A stretch of DNA of 64,000 nucleotides, taken from contig JADLBQ010000049.1 in NCBI GenBank assembly GCA_020847635.1, positions 1 through 64,000 on the forward strand, given 5' to 3'. The position numbers were made by a program, and so were the translations under genes. Positions within the stretch are counted from its first letter, which is position 1, and each line of letters starts with the position of its first letter. The notes under the pieces are model-generated. The model made no database searches, had not been told where the DNA came from, and worked only from the letters and a program-made list of their open reading frames with translations. This DNA comes from Bacteroidia bacterium (GTDB taxonomy: Bacteria > Bacteroidota > Bacteroidia > AKYH767-A > OLB10). Below are positions 38,791-49,670 of this stretch, one piece after another.

Positions 38791-39558
38791 TCAGATTTTT
38801 TGAACTGCCTCATTCCGGAGCCACCCTTCATGGCCATTCGGCAGCCGGATTCGTTTCCATTCGTTTAACTCATCAATTAACTGGACTTTGGCGCCTCCGT
38901 GCAGCATAAATAAGTTATTGCTGTTTTCATCAGGAGATGATTTTACATAAACATTAGTCTGAAAAATAATTCCTTCCTTACTGTTGTTCAGATAATGTTG
39001 CTGAGCATATGCTAATAAGAAAAGCCCAGTTGCAAAAGCCAGTGAAACCAAGCTTAATGAGAAGGCTATTTTCCGAATCCGGGCAGGCGGGATAAATAAC
39101 CAGGCTGCCACACAAATAAAACAAATCCAAAGAAGCAGGGAAGCTGCAAGAGCCCGTTTGAGAGCGGATGATTTCAGTATAAACGACTTCCACCATTTTT
39201 TATAAAAAACCTGAGGGATTGGTTCAATTTTATCAATGGTCAGACTATTCGCTAATTTGAGATTAAACTCAATATCAGGATCATCGGGCTTGAGCCGTAA
39301 AGCCCGTTCATAATTCAGGATTGAAGCCGGTATATCTGCTGTTTTATAATATGCATTACCAAGGTTAAAATAAATTTCAGCCGATACAAACCCTGATTGG
39401 ATCATTTGGTTATAGAGGGAAACAGCTTCTGAATATTTCTGGTGCTGGTAGAGCGTATTTGCACTGTCAAATAACATTTGCTGATTTGCTGCCCAAACAG
39501 GATGGGCCAGCACAATGACCAAAGAGGTTTGAATCAGGAGTTTACGAATTTGTTTCAT
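38791..39558 (-). CDS. batE: BatE-like protein: TPR + TM + SH3-like domain
   Basis: Signal peptide, TPR AEIYFNLGNAYYKTADIPASILNYERALRLKPDDPDIEFNL, two TM segments, C-terminal SH3b-like VYVKSSPDENSNNLFMLHGGAKVQLIDELNEWKRIRLPNGHEGWL. Follows batD. Confidence 0.8.
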   Translation of the reverse strand: MKQIRKLLIQTSLVIVLAHPVWAANQQMLFDSANTLYQHQKYSEAVSLYNQMIQSGFVSAEIYFNLGNAYYKTADIPASILNYERALRLKPDDPDIEFNLKLANSLTIDKIEPIPQVFYKKWWKSFILKSSALKRALAASLLLWICFICVAAWLFIPPARIRKIAFSLSLVSLAFATGLFLLAYAQQHYLNNSKEGIIFQTNVYVKSSPDENSNNLFMLHGGAKVQLIDELNEWKRIRLPNGHEGWLRNEAVQKI

Positions 39559-39562
39559 CGGA

Positions 39563-41413
39563 TCAGCTTTTTAGCGTTTGTTGAAGTGCGGTCAGAACCC
39601 CTGAAGCCCGGTTATACATTTCAGCGGCTGAATGCGAGTTGTAGCCTCCGGCAAACCGTGCCATTTCACATTGGTCAATGGCTTCATTAAATTGATGAAT
39701 GATTTCAACTGCTGTATGCTTTTGCTTCAACGCATCATTGACCGAGTCTTTTGAGAGATCAGCATGAGAAATCCGGAGTTTACCGGAAACAAATTCCCAT
39801 AAGGCTTTGGAGACTTCATTGTAGAACAATTCATGTTCGTTCTTATCCAGATGCTTTTTCGCAGCAGCCAGTTTCTGACGGGCAATGGAGGTTGCCTTCC
39901 GGCTTCTGACATCTGCAGCATCGGAATTAAGTTTACTGATCCGGTCTTTCAGAATGAGCAAGGCGGTAATAAACAACAACGGCAGAACGGAAGCAATTAA
40001 CCATTTAGGATTGCGCAGAAAGGACTCTCGGGTAGAGATAAAATTTACAGGCCCTGTTTTAATAAACCGGATATCCTGACTTAGGATTTGAACCTCACTG
40101 CGGGAAGGAGTCATTGCAGACATAGAACCACCACCTACTCCTTTGTTTACTTTAAGCCTGAATGGACCGGAAGTAAATGACTCATAGCTTTTTTTATCTA
40201 AGTCGAAATAAGAGAAAGTAACAGCCGGGATTTCATAATTTCCTTCATTTCTGGGAATGAGCAGGTAGTCATACATTCTTGAACCGCTAACACCACCTGA
40301 ATTTACAGTAGTGTTATCAGTCAGTTTTGGTTCATAAGATTCAATTCCGGGGGGTACTTCAATAGCAGGTGCATTGAACAGACGAATATTTCCCTTTCCA
40401 TTCAGTTTAATACGTAAGGAGATGGCATCGTTGGCATTTGCTTCATTGCGGTCAAGAGTTGCTTCAAATGAAAATTTTCCAACCATGCCCTTGAATGATG
40501 CAGGTGCTCCGGGAGGGAGATTCTTCACCGTAATTTTAACCGGGTGGCTTGCCAGTGCAATCTTCACATCACGGAATCCGCGATTAAAAAACGGGTCATT
40601 AAAAAACGGATCATTAAAAACATCAAACGGATCATTAGGGTTTCTTTTTCGCTGTGTTCTGACCCGTGCAATGCACTCGCCTTCCATTGCATCAATGGTA
40701 AGGGTACCGCTTTGTTGGGGAAAGGCAATTGATTTTCTGATATCACCGTAGTTATACTGCACACCATTTACTGTTTCAACTTTACTGATATCAAGCTGCC
40801 CGGGCATAGGAATATCAACAGAGTAAAATCCGTTTAACGAGGCTGTTTTTGTTAATGCATAGTTAACCAGCTGAACACGGGTATATAGCCTGAAAGTTAC
40901 AGATACCCCTTCACCGCGATATACATTGGTTTTATCAACAATGGCACGGATAAAAACATCCTCGGCAGAAACTCCTTCGCTACCTGGCTGCTGCGGTTGC
41001 TGATTTCCCTGCTGACTTTGCAGCTGGCCTTTTACAACAGAAATAGTGAATGGAGGAGATTCCAGTTTTTTCCCGTTACAGACAATAGAAGCAGAACCAA
41101 TTTTAAACTGGCCTTCAGTTTTTGCCTGGAGGTAATAGGTAAAGGAGAGTGACTGGGTGATGTTCCCGTTAATAATCTGAACACTTGATGACTGGTTTGG
41201 CCCGCTCAGAACAGAGAATTCACTGAATGAAGGACCTTCAAATGCCGAACCGGAAGCATTCAGCGTAAAGGTTACCTGAAACTGTTCACCGGTGGTAACT
41301 GGATTTCTTGATATGGAAGCAGACAATGACTGGGCAGTTAACTGAGTGCAGGCAATCAGTAGCCCGATAACAGCTGATACTATTCCTTTAAGCATAAATT
41401 CCTCCCTTACCAT
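39563..41413 (-). CDS. batD: BatD-like protein
   Basis: Signal peptide, ASISRNPVTTGEQFQVTFTLNASGS, DVFIRAIVDKTNVYRGEGVSVTFRLY, NDPFFNDPFF repeats, late TM helix. Position in the bat operon. Confidence 0.88.
   Translation of the reverse strand: MVREEFMLKGIVSAVIGLLIACTQLTAQSLSASISRNPVTTGEQFQVTFTLNASGSAFEGPSFSEFSVLSGPNQSSSVQIINGNITQSLSFTYYLQAKTEGQFKIGSASIVCNGKKLESPPFTISVVKGQLQSQQGNQQPQQPGSEGVSAEDVFIRAIVDKTNVYRGEGVSVTFRLYTRVQLVNYALTKTASLNGFYSVDIPMPGQLDISKVETVNGVQYNYGDIRKSIAFPQQSGTLTIDAMEGECIARVRTQRKRNPNDPFDVFNDPFFNDPFFNRGFRDVKIALASHPVKITVKNLPPGAPASFKGMVGKFSFEATLDRNEANANDAISLRIKLNGKGNIRLFNAPAIEVPPGIESYEPKLTDNTTVNSGGVSGSRMYDYLLIPRNEGNYEIPAVTFSYFDLDKKSYESFTSGPFRLKVNKGVGGGSMSAMTPSRSEVQILSQDIRFIKTGPVNFISTRESFLRNPKWLIASVLPLLFITALLILKDRISKLNSDAADVRSRKATSIARQKLAAAKKHLDKNEHELFYNEVSKALWEFVSGKLRISHADLSKDSVNDALKQKHTAVEIIHQFNEAIDQCEMARFAGGYNSHSAAEMYNRASGVLTALQQTLKS
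40591..40620 (-). repeat. Tandem 15-nt repeat within batD encoding FFNDP units
   Basis: ACGGGTCATTAAAAA then ACGGATCATTAAAAA (one mismatch), flanked by partial copies. Protein reads NDPFDVFNDPFFNDPFFNRGF. Confidence 0.8.
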
Positions 41414-42165
41414 TGCTTTTCTACTTCTATTCGTTGTCCTTCTTTTTTATTCAGTTTTTTCTGAATCTCTTTTTCATTATTCTTCAGTGCTTCCAGGATC
41501 TGTTCAGCTTCTTCTTTAGAAATTTTCTGGTCTGGTTTCCGGGCATCGCCTGATTGATCTTTTGGTTGTTGCTGATTTTGCTGTTGCTGGTTTTGTTGTT
41601 CTTGCTCCTTCTGATTCTGGTCGTTTTTCTTGTTATCCTGCTGATCTTTATTTTTCTCGTTTTGCTGATTTTGTTCCTGCTCTTTCAGAATTTTCTGAGC
41701 ATATGCCAGGTTGTAGCGCGTGTCATCATCTTTCGGATTAAGCCTAAGCGCATTTTTGTAAGCTTCAATACATTCATTAAATTTTTGCATTTTGAAGTAA
41801 GCATTACCGAGGTTGTGATAATCGTGTGCAGTTAAACTTTTTTCAGTTGAGAGAGTTGAAGCTCCATTAAACTGTCTGGCAGCCTCTTCAAATTTTTCTT
41901 GTTTGTATAAAGCGTTTCCAAGATTAAAAGTTGCATTAAAAGAAGTTTCGTTTTTTTCAAGGCCTTTCCGGTATTTAATTTCAGCCTCTGAGTAATTTCC
42001 TTTCTCATAGGCACCATTACCGCTTCTGACCATTTTTCTTTCGGGTTGTGCATTAGCCCATTGAGCCAGCAGGATCATCATACTAAGGAACAGTATGGAT
42101 TTAACAAAACTGTTATTCCTGATCAGGCTAACCTGTATAGGTGTTTTTACAATTTCAGGCATCAA
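41407..42165 (-). CDS. batC: BatC-like TPR protein with Gln/Asn/Lys-rich low-complexity region
   Basis: TPR units (NLGNALYKQEKFEEAARQFNGAS, HNLGNAYFKMQKFNECIEAYKNALRLNPKDDDTRYNL), then QNQQNEKNKDQQDNKKNDQNQKEQEQQNQQQQNQQQ. Confidence 0.85.
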   Translation of the reverse strand: MMPEIVKTPIQVSLIRNNSFVKSILFLSMMILLAQWANAQPERKMVRSGNGAYEKGNYSEAEIKYRKGLEKNETSFNATFNLGNALYKQEKFEEAARQFNGASTLSTEKSLTAHDYHNLGNAYFKMQKFNECIEAYKNALRLNPKDDDTRYNLAYAQKILKEQEQNQQNEKNKDQQDNKKNDQNQKEQEQQNQQQQNQQQPKDQSGDARKPDQKISKEEAEQILEALKNNEKEIQKKLNKKEGQRIEVEKQW

Positions 42166-43207
42166 GTTGTTTTTTTTGTTCAGCGAATGATTTCAGTTTT
42201 TCAATCCATCTGCTTTTGCGCTCATTCATCAAAAATTCGCTTATCATTAGAACTAGGGCTGCCAGCAGAAAGTATTGATATTGTTCTTCATAATCGGTAT
42301 AAAGAAACGTTCCGATTTCTCTTTTTTCCATTTCATTGACTTGTTTAAGGATGATATCCAGACCGTCATCACTGTTTGAAGCCTGAACAAATTTTCCTTT
42401 CCCGGCATCCGCAATTTCAGATAAAACTTCAGGGTTAAGCCGGGTAATAACAGTTTTACCAGACTGATCCTGCATAAATCCGGTTCGGATTCCGTTTCGG
42501 TAAATCGGAATGGGAGCTCCTTCGGGAGATCCCATTCCGATGGTATGAATTACAATTCCTTTTGCAGCAGCAGCTTTAGCACTGGCAACAGCATCATCTT
42601 CATGATTCTCACCATCCGTAATAATGATAAAAGAAGTATTCTTTGAAATGGAATCATCAATGCTTTGCATAGCCAGGTTAATGGCTGCTCCGATTGCTGT
42701 TCCCTGTGTAGGAACCATATCTGTATTAATGGTTGAAAGAAAAAGCCTGGCAGCATTATAATCGGTTGTAATTGGAAGCTGAACATAGGCCTGGCCGGCA
42801 AAAACGATTAATCCGATCCGGTCTCCTTTAAGCTTATCCAGCAACCGGTAAATCGCCTGTTTGCTTCGTTCAAGCCGCGTTGGCCGGATGTCTTCAGCAT
42901 TCATCGAATTGCTTACATCTAGGCAAATCATAATATCGGAGCCTTTACGTTTTACCTCTTCCATTTTAGTTCCGATTTGAGGCCTGGCCATTGCCAGAAT
43001 CACACAGGCTGCAGCAGCCATCAGCAAACTGAATTTTATAACTGGCTTAACAGAAGATTTAGCAGGGATCAGTACCTGAAGAAGTTCGGAATCACTCCAA
43101 CGCTTCAAAGCTTTTTTTCGCCACCATAGCATACTTAAGAATAGGATTACCAGTACGGGAATCAAAGCCAGTAACCATAACAATTCAGGCTGAGCAAATC
43201 GGATCAT
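42155..43207 (-). CDS. batB: BatB-like membrane VWA-domain protein
   Basis: MIDAS motif DVSNSMNAEDIRPTRLERSK, IVFAGQAYVQLPITTDYNAAR, IIITDGENHEDDA; flanking TM helices. Confidence 0.88.
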   Translation of the reverse strand: MIRFAQPELLWLLALIPVLVILFLSMLWWRKKALKRWSDSELLQVLIPAKSSVKPVIKFSLLMAAAACVILAMARPQIGTKMEEVKRKGSDIMICLDVSNSMNAEDIRPTRLERSKQAIYRLLDKLKGDRIGLIVFAGQAYVQLPITTDYNAARLFLSTINTDMVPTQGTAIGAAINLAMQSIDDSISKNTSFIIITDGENHEDDAVASAKAAAAKGIVIHTIGMGSPEGAPIPIYRNGIRTGFMQDQSGKTVITRLNPEVLSEIADAGKGKFVQASNSDDGLDIILKQVNEMEKREIGTFLYTDYEEQYQYFLLAALVLMISEFLMNERKSRWIEKLKSFAEQKKQLDA

Positions 43208-44199
43208 GGTAATGTTTTTAATATACTGTAACGAAGCAACAACTCAATTCCGAAAATTAAAGCAGCAGCAAAAAGCCAGGGCAGGAATTCTTCACTGTAC
43301 CGTTTAAATTCAGATACTTCCACCTTTGTTTTTTCCAGCTGATCAATCTCTTCATAAATACGTTTCAGGCTTTTCGAGTCGGTAGCCCGAAAATACCGGC
43401 CATCCGTTGAGGATGAAATTTCTTTAAGGACATCTTCGTCAATCTGAACTTCCTGATTAATATATTGAATTCCGAAAGGGGTTTTAACGGGATAGGGAGC
43501 CATACCTTTTGTGCCTACTCCAATGGTATATACCCTGATACCAAATGTTCTGGCAATCTCACCGGCTGTCACCGGAGCAACTGAACCCATGTTGTTAACC
43601 CCGTCAGTAAGCAGAATGATTACTTTACTTTTTGCCGGACTATCTTTAATTCTGGCTATGGCTGTTGCCAATCCTTCACCCAGTGCGGTACCATCTATTA
43701 GCATTCCGCTATGCATTTCCTTAATAAGGTTTTTTACCATTGCATGGTCTGAAGTCAGCGGACATTGAGAAAAACTTTCACCGCTGAATACTACCAGGCC
43801 AATCAAATCATTCTTGCGAGCATCAACAAATTCCAGAGCGGTTTTTTTAGCTGCTTCAATCCGGTTCGGTTTTAAATCTTCAGCTAGCATTGAACCGGAA
43901 AGGTCCATTGCCAGGATGATTGCAATTCCTTCAGAAGTTACATTTGAACTTTTGGAAGAAGATTGTGGCCGGGCCAGAGCAATGATGATCATGGTAATGG
44001 CAACAGAACGAAGAATAAAAGGAGCTTGGAGTAATCGTTCTCTGAATGTAACCGGCTTCTTTTGGAAGGATTCAAATCCGGAATACATGATCTGTGGTTT
44101 TTTCTTTCTGCCGATGAATAATTCGAAAACAATCAGTGCAGGAACCAGCAGCAACAGCCAGAAGTATGTCGGCTGACTGAAATCAATATGCTGCATCAT
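43204..44199 (-). CDS. batA: BatA-like membrane VWA-domain protein
   Basis: MIDAS DLSGSMLAEDLKPNRIEAAK, VVFSGESFSQCPLTSDHAM, ILLTDGVNNMGSV; TM helices at both ends. Confidence 0.88.
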   Translation of the reverse strand: MMQHIDFSQPTYFWLLLLVPALIVFELFIGRKKKPQIMYSGFESFQKKPVTFRERLLQAPFILRSVAITMIIIALARPQSSSKSSNVTSEGIAIILAMDLSGSMLAEDLKPNRIEAAKKTALEFVDARKNDLIGLVVFSGESFSQCPLTSDHAMVKNLIKEMHSGMLIDGTALGEGLATAIARIKDSPAKSKVIILLTDGVNNMGSVAPVTAGEIARTFGIRVYTIGVGTKGMAPYPVKTPFGIQYINQEVQIDEDVLKEISSSTDGRYFRATDSKSLKRIYEEIDQLEKTKVEVSEFKRYSEEFLPWLFAAALIFGIELLLRYSILKTLP

Positions 44200-45155
44200 A
44201 GTACTACCTCTTCTTTCTTTTCGGTTATTTCATTGGTAAGAATCCGTGCTGCAGTTGCATTTACAAAATCATAGGCACTTAGCATGCATTGTTCATTTTC
44301 ATGAGCAACGGTAACCATTTTTGCAAACTTGACCAGGTCAGCAATAGATAAGATGTAACGAAGTTTATTTTTTACAATATCATCAAGTTTAAACACTACT
44401 GGGTATTTCATAATTTCGTCAGAGGTCATTTCCATTGCATTCATCTGCCATCGGTAGTCAAGGTAATTGCGAAGAATATCGGTTAGCTCGGTATAATAAT
44501 TTTTAATCTGACCCTGTTGCCAGAGCTTTTTTGATTCAAGTGCTGCCAGAGCAGTTAAGGCAATTTCATGAGCCGGCAGAGCAGGAATTTTGCGTTCGAT
44601 GAGTACCGGTTTCTTTTTATATTTTCTGTAAACCAGAATTCCTGCAATGGACAAGGTTGCCAATCCCAGTACCATGGCTGCATACGGCAGCAAATCTTTC
44701 CAGCTTAGGGGCAGTGCCACAATGGGTTTTATGTCTTTAATAGCTGCTGAAGTATCTACTTCAACGGTGTGGACAGCAAGCAGCAGTGGCTCGGTTTCAA
44801 TGAAATTGTTCAATGAGTCAGGATTAGACTGGTCAATAAACCTAAATGGTGGGATGGCATAATAGCCAGAATCAAAGCTGGTAATCAGGATGGACTGACG
44901 AATGATAAGGTTATTATCCTCAATAGCCGTGTCAGGAAGTGAACGGTTCAGGATTTCAATTTTTGTAATGCTGTCGGGAAGCACAGGCCAGCTAAAAGTT
45001 TTCCCTTTTTCACTAATGAGTTGAAGATGGAGGTTAATCTGCTGACCGATGAGGATTTCAGAAGAATCAAGACTGGCAGTTGCCTTCTGGGCATACACTT
45101 TTCCACTCATTAACAGCATGAGCAGAAGGAAGATTTTACTGCTGTGTGCTTTCAT
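44196..45155 (-). CDS. Bat-operon membrane protein of unknown function (signal peptide, Ig-like region, TM, cytoplasmic helical domain)
   Basis: ASLDSSEILIGQQINLHLQLISEKGKTFSWP resembles the BatD N-terminus. One TM (LLPYAAMVLGLATLSIAGILVYRKY). DUF4381-like by position and layout. Confidence 0.7.
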   Translation of the reverse strand: MKAHSSKIFLLLMLLMSGKVYAQKATASLDSSEILIGQQINLHLQLISEKGKTFSWPVLPDSITKIEILNRSLPDTAIEDNNLIIRQSILITSFDSGYYAIPPFRFIDQSNPDSLNNFIETEPLLLAVHTVEVDTSAAIKDIKPIVALPLSWKDLLPYAAMVLGLATLSIAGILVYRKYKKKPVLIERKIPALPAHEIALTALAALESKKLWQQGQIKNYYTELTDILRNYLDYRWQMNAMEMTSDEIMKYPVVFKLDDIVKNKLRYILSIADLVKFAKMVTVAHENEQCMLSAYDFVNATAARILTNEITEKKEEVVL

Positions 45156-45156
45156 G

Positions 45157-46032
45157 TCAGAATCTCCGTTCTCTTGATTTAAAAAGATTAATCAGCGGGT
45201 TAACATAATCCATTCCTGTTTCAATTTGTGTGTGGTCAACACCGCTTCGGTTAAACAGGTTTTCAAGCCGGGTATTATGCGATTTGTTCCATTCTGCAAA
45301 TTTTTTCTGCACTGCGTGGCTTGAAGTATCAACCCATTTGCAGGCTCCTGATTCTGTATCCTGGAATCTGACCAGGCCAATATCAGGCAGGGTATTTTCA
45401 TGCCTGTCAACAACCCGGATTGCGACTGTGTCATGTTTCCGAGAAGCAATCCTAAGTGCATCATCAAAACCTTCACTTCTGAAATCGGAAATGACAAATG
45501 CAATACTCTTCTTTTTAATCATGTTATTAAAATAGCGCAATGCAAGACCGATATCCGTTTTGCCGGACTGAGGTTTAAGATTTATCAGTTCACGGATAAT
45601 TCTGAGAATGTGGGTTTTCCCTTTTTTTGGTGGAATAAACGATTCAATCCGGTCACTGAAGAAAATAACACCGGCTTTATCATTATTCTGAATGGCTGAA
45701 AAAGAAAGGACAGCACAGAGTTCTGTAATCAGGTCACGTTTGAGTTGTTTTTTGGTTCCGAAGTGGCCAGAGCCGCTGACATCAATGAGCAACATAACGG
45801 TCAGCTCACGCTCTTCTTCAAAAACTTTAACAAAAGGATGGTTAAATCGTGCTGTTACATTCCAGTCAATGCTTCGGATATCATCACCGGGCATATACTC
45901 GCGAACTTCACTAAATGCCATTCCTCTTCCTTTAAATGCAGTATGATATTCACCGGAGAAGATCTGGCTTGATAATCCTCTTGTTTTAATTTCAATTTTC
46001 CGGACTTTTTTCAGCAGTTCAGTCGTTTCCAT
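45157..46032 (-). CDS. DUF58 domain-containing protein
   Basis: GEYHTAFKGRGMAFSEVREYMPGDDIRSIDWNVTARFNHPFVKVFEEERELTVMLLIDVSGSGHFG. Confidence 0.92.
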   Translation of the reverse strand: METTELLKKVRKIEIKTRGLSSQIFSGEYHTAFKGRGMAFSEVREYMPGDDIRSIDWNVTARFNHPFVKVFEEERELTVMLLIDVSGSGHFGTKKQLKRDLITELCAVLSFSAIQNNDKAGVIFFSDRIESFIPPKKGKTHILRIIRELINLKPQSGKTDIGLALRYFNNMIKKKSIAFVISDFRSEGFDDALRIASRKHDTVAIRVVDRHENTLPDIGLVRFQDTESGACKWVDTSSHAVQKKFAEWNKSHNTRLENLFNRSGVDHTQIETGMDYVNPLINLFKSRERRF

Positions 46033-46069
46033 CAGCTCGTTATTAAAGACTGTTTAGCATTCAATCAGA

Positions 46070-47083
46070 TTAGGGAACTTCAACAGCATTCAGGATTTCA
46101 CTGATGATGTTTTCCTGAGTAATGTTTTCTGCTTCTGCTTCATAGGTTAGTCCCAAGCGATGGCGGAGTACATCATGAGCTATTGCTCTGACATCTTCAG
46201 GGATGACATACCCTCTTCGCTTAATAAAGGCATACGCTTTTGAAGCTAAAGCCAGACTGATGCTGGCCCGGGGAGAACCTCCATATGAAATCATATTCTT
46301 GATCTTGCCAAGCTTATGCTCTTCGGGATTCCGTGTTGCAAAGACAATATCCAGGATATACTGTTCAATCTTTTCATCCATGTAAACATCATGCAGTGAT
46401 TTACGTGCTCTGAGCACATCATCCTTTTTCAGCACAGCATTGATTGTTAATTCCTGGTTTTTGAGGTTTTGCCTGATAATTTGTTTTTCTTCTTCTTTGT
46501 TAGGATAGCCGATAACAACTTTCAGCATAAACCGGTCGAGCTGTGCTTCAGGCAGGGGATAGGTTCCTTCCTGTTCAATCGGATTCTGAGTTGCCAGTAC
46601 CAGAAAGGGTTCTTGCAAGTGGAATGATTCTTCACCAATGGTAACCTGCTTTTCCTGCATTGCTTCCAGCAGTGCACTCTGAACCTTGGCTGGGGCACGG
46701 TTGATTTCATCAGCAAGAATGAAGTTGGCGAAGATGGGTCCTTTTCTCACAGTGAACTCTTCCTTCCGCTGGTTGTAAATCATAGTTCCGATTAAGTCAG
46801 CCGGTAATAAATCAGGTGTAAACTGGATTCTGCTGAACCGGGCATCAATTGCAGATGCAAGCGATTTAATGGCCAGTGTTTTGGCAAGTCCCGGAACGCC
46901 TTCAAGCAGCAAATGGCCGTTGGCAAGCAATCCGATCAGCAGCCGGTCAAGCATATAACGTTGACCAATAATCTTTTTGCCTACTTCGAGATGTAGAATT
47001 TCGGTGAACGCGCTTTCCTGATGGATGCGCTCGTTAATTTCTTTGATATCTGTCATGCCGGTTTTATTTTCAGTTGCAAACAT
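46070..47083 (-). CDS. MoxR-family AAA+ ATPase
   Basis: LLEGVPGLAKTLAIKSLA, FTPDLLPADLIGT, FILADEINRAPAKVQSALLEAMQE, LATQNPIEQEGTYPLPEAQLDRFMLK. Confidence 0.95.
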   Translation of the reverse strand: MFATENKTGMTDIKEINERIHQESAFTEILHLEVGKKIIGQRYMLDRLLIGLLANGHLLLEGVPGLAKTLAIKSLASAIDARFSRIQFTPDLLPADLIGTMIYNQRKEEFTVRKGPIFANFILADEINRAPAKVQSALLEAMQEKQVTIGEESFHLQEPFLVLATQNPIEQEGTYPLPEAQLDRFMLKVVIGYPNKEEEKQIIRQNLKNQELTINAVLKKDDVLRARKSLHDVYMDEKIEQYILDIVFATRNPEEHKLGKIKNMISYGGSPRASISLALASKAYAFIKRRGYVIPEDVRAIAHDVLRHRLGLTYEAEAENITQENIISEILNAVEVP

Positions 47084-47148
47084 GGGATTGAAATAATGAA
47101 AAGGTTTTTAAATAATGCGATAACTATTTGTTAAAGTAGCTTGGTGGC

Positions 47149-47175
47149 CAAATGTACGTTTGGCTTGACAGGCAA
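47149..47175 (-). promoter_or_regulatory. Possible Bacteroidota-type promoter (TTG-N16-TAcaTTTG) for the moxR-bat operon
   Basis: + strand CAAATGTA (47149-47156) and CAA (47173-47175); spacing is shorter than the usual ~19 nt. Confidence 0.4.
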
Positions 47176-47259
47176 GTAGTTAAAGATGTGTTAAAGCAGT
47201 GCCGGGGCAACAAATAAAGCCGGAATTAACCGGTCTGATCTGATTGAAGAGCGGGATGA

Positions 47260-48420
<1,161 letters not shown>

Positions 48421-48924
48421 TTATTTACCAACAATCACTTTTGCATGCCGGATGACTTTTTCATTGAGGTAGTATCCTCTTTCAATTTCTTCAATCACTC
48501 TTCCAGAATTTTCTTTATCGGTTTCCATTTGTGAAATGGCATCGTGTAATTCAGGATCAAAATCAGTGTTTAATGATTCCATAACTTTTAATCCCTTTTG
48601 CTGGAGAATGGAATACATTTTCTGATTGATAAGCCTGAAGCCTTCATTATCGGGTTCTGCCTTGATGGCTCTTTCAAAATCATCAAGAATAGGCAGCAGG
48701 GTGAGAATCACATCTTCACTGGCGTTTTTTAAAAGTTCAAACCGTTCACGCATGATGCGCTTTTTGAAATTATCGAACTCGGCAAAAATCCGCAGGTATT
48801 TATCCTTTTCTGCTGCTAGCTCTTCTTCCAGTATTGACAGCTTGTCAGTTGATTCCTGCTGCAATTCCTGTGTTTGTGGCTCATTTTCGGGTTGTAAGGA
48901 ACCTTTTTCTTCTTGTTCGGTCAT
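48421..48924 (-). CDS. grpE: Nucleotide exchange factor GrpE
   Basis: AAEKDKYLRIFAEFDNFKKRIMRERFELLKNASEDVILTLLPILDDFERAIK ... VIEEIERGYYLNEKVIRHAKVIVGK. Confidence 0.95.
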   Translation of the reverse strand: MTEQEEKGSLQPENEPQTQELQQESTDKLSILEEELAAEKDKYLRIFAEFDNFKKRIMRERFELLKNASEDVILTLLPILDDFERAIKAEPDNEGFRLINQKMYSILQQKGLKVMESLNTDFDPELHDAISQMETDKENSGRVIEEIERGYYLNEKVIRHAKVIVGK

Positions 48925-49016
48925 ATCTTTCAGTAAAATTGATTTAGGATACTAATTTTCAAACTTTTTGCCAATTAATTTATTGAAGCCAAATTGGCAG
49001 ATAGCAAAAATTAAAA

Positions 49017-49036
49017 AGCCGGCTAAAAAGCCGGCT
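49017..49036 (-). terminator. Rho-independent terminator downstream of the TlpA-like gene
   Basis: 8-bp stem agccggct/agccggct with A-rich loop on +; minus transcript reads AGCCGGCTTTTTAGCCGGCTTTTTAA. Confidence 0.8.
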
Positions 49037-49055
49037 GCAAATGTATCTTAAAACT

Positions 49056-49601
49056 TTACTTTTTATCGGCAAGTAAGCCTTCAAGGGCAGTGATAAGTGA
49101 CTGACCTCTCAGGTTTTTGGCAATAATAACTCCGTTTTCATCCAGCAGGTAACTCATGGGGATGGCATTTACACCATAAATTGCAGCAGGTCTTGAATTC
49201 CACCCGCCCAGATCACTCACATGGTTCTTCCAGATCAGACCATCTTTTGCAATTGCTTTTAACCAGGCTTCACGGTTTTGATCGAGTGAAACGCTGTAAA
49301 CTGTAAAGCCTTTTGCCTTTTTGAATTTGGCATCTTTATATTTATTATAGGCAGCTACAACATTCGGATTTTCAAACCGACATGGTCCGCACCAAGAAGC
49401 CCAGAAGTCGAGCAACACAATATTCCCTCTCAGGGATGACAGGGCCAGGGTCTTTCCTTCTGGTGTAGTAAATGCAAGGTCAATTGCTTTTTCACCGATA
49501 TTGGTACCGGGCTTGTTAGCCTGGTAAATAAATCCGAATGCAAGTGTTGAGATTCCAACAATCAGTAAGATGAGATTTAATCTTTTGAACATATCTTTCA
49601 T
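49056..49601 (-). CDS. TlpA/ResA-like thiol-disulfide oxidoreductase
   Basis: LLDFWASWCGPCRFENPNVVAAYNKYK (thioredoxin-like WCGPC), N-terminal TM anchor. Confidence 0.92.
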   Translation of the reverse strand: MKDMFKRLNLILLIVGISTLAFGFIYQANKPGTNIGEKAIDLAFTTPEGKTLALSSLRGNIVLLDFWASWCGPCRFENPNVVAAYNKYKDAKFKKAKGFTVYSVSLDQNREAWLKAIAKDGLIWKNHVSDLGGWNSRPAAIYGVNAIPMSYLLDENGVIIAKNLRGQSLITALEGLLADKK

Positions 49602-49670
49602 TTTTTCAGAACTTGGATGACAAATATAATACCATGCTTATTAATTGTTTGAAGTAATTATGAACAATGG

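Noticed and set aside
41554-41835. 93-aa plus-strand Leu-rich ORF that could look like a transmembrane protein
   Set aside because: Antisense of the BatC Gln/Asn/Lys-rich stretch, which gives artefactual Leu/Val/Phe runs.
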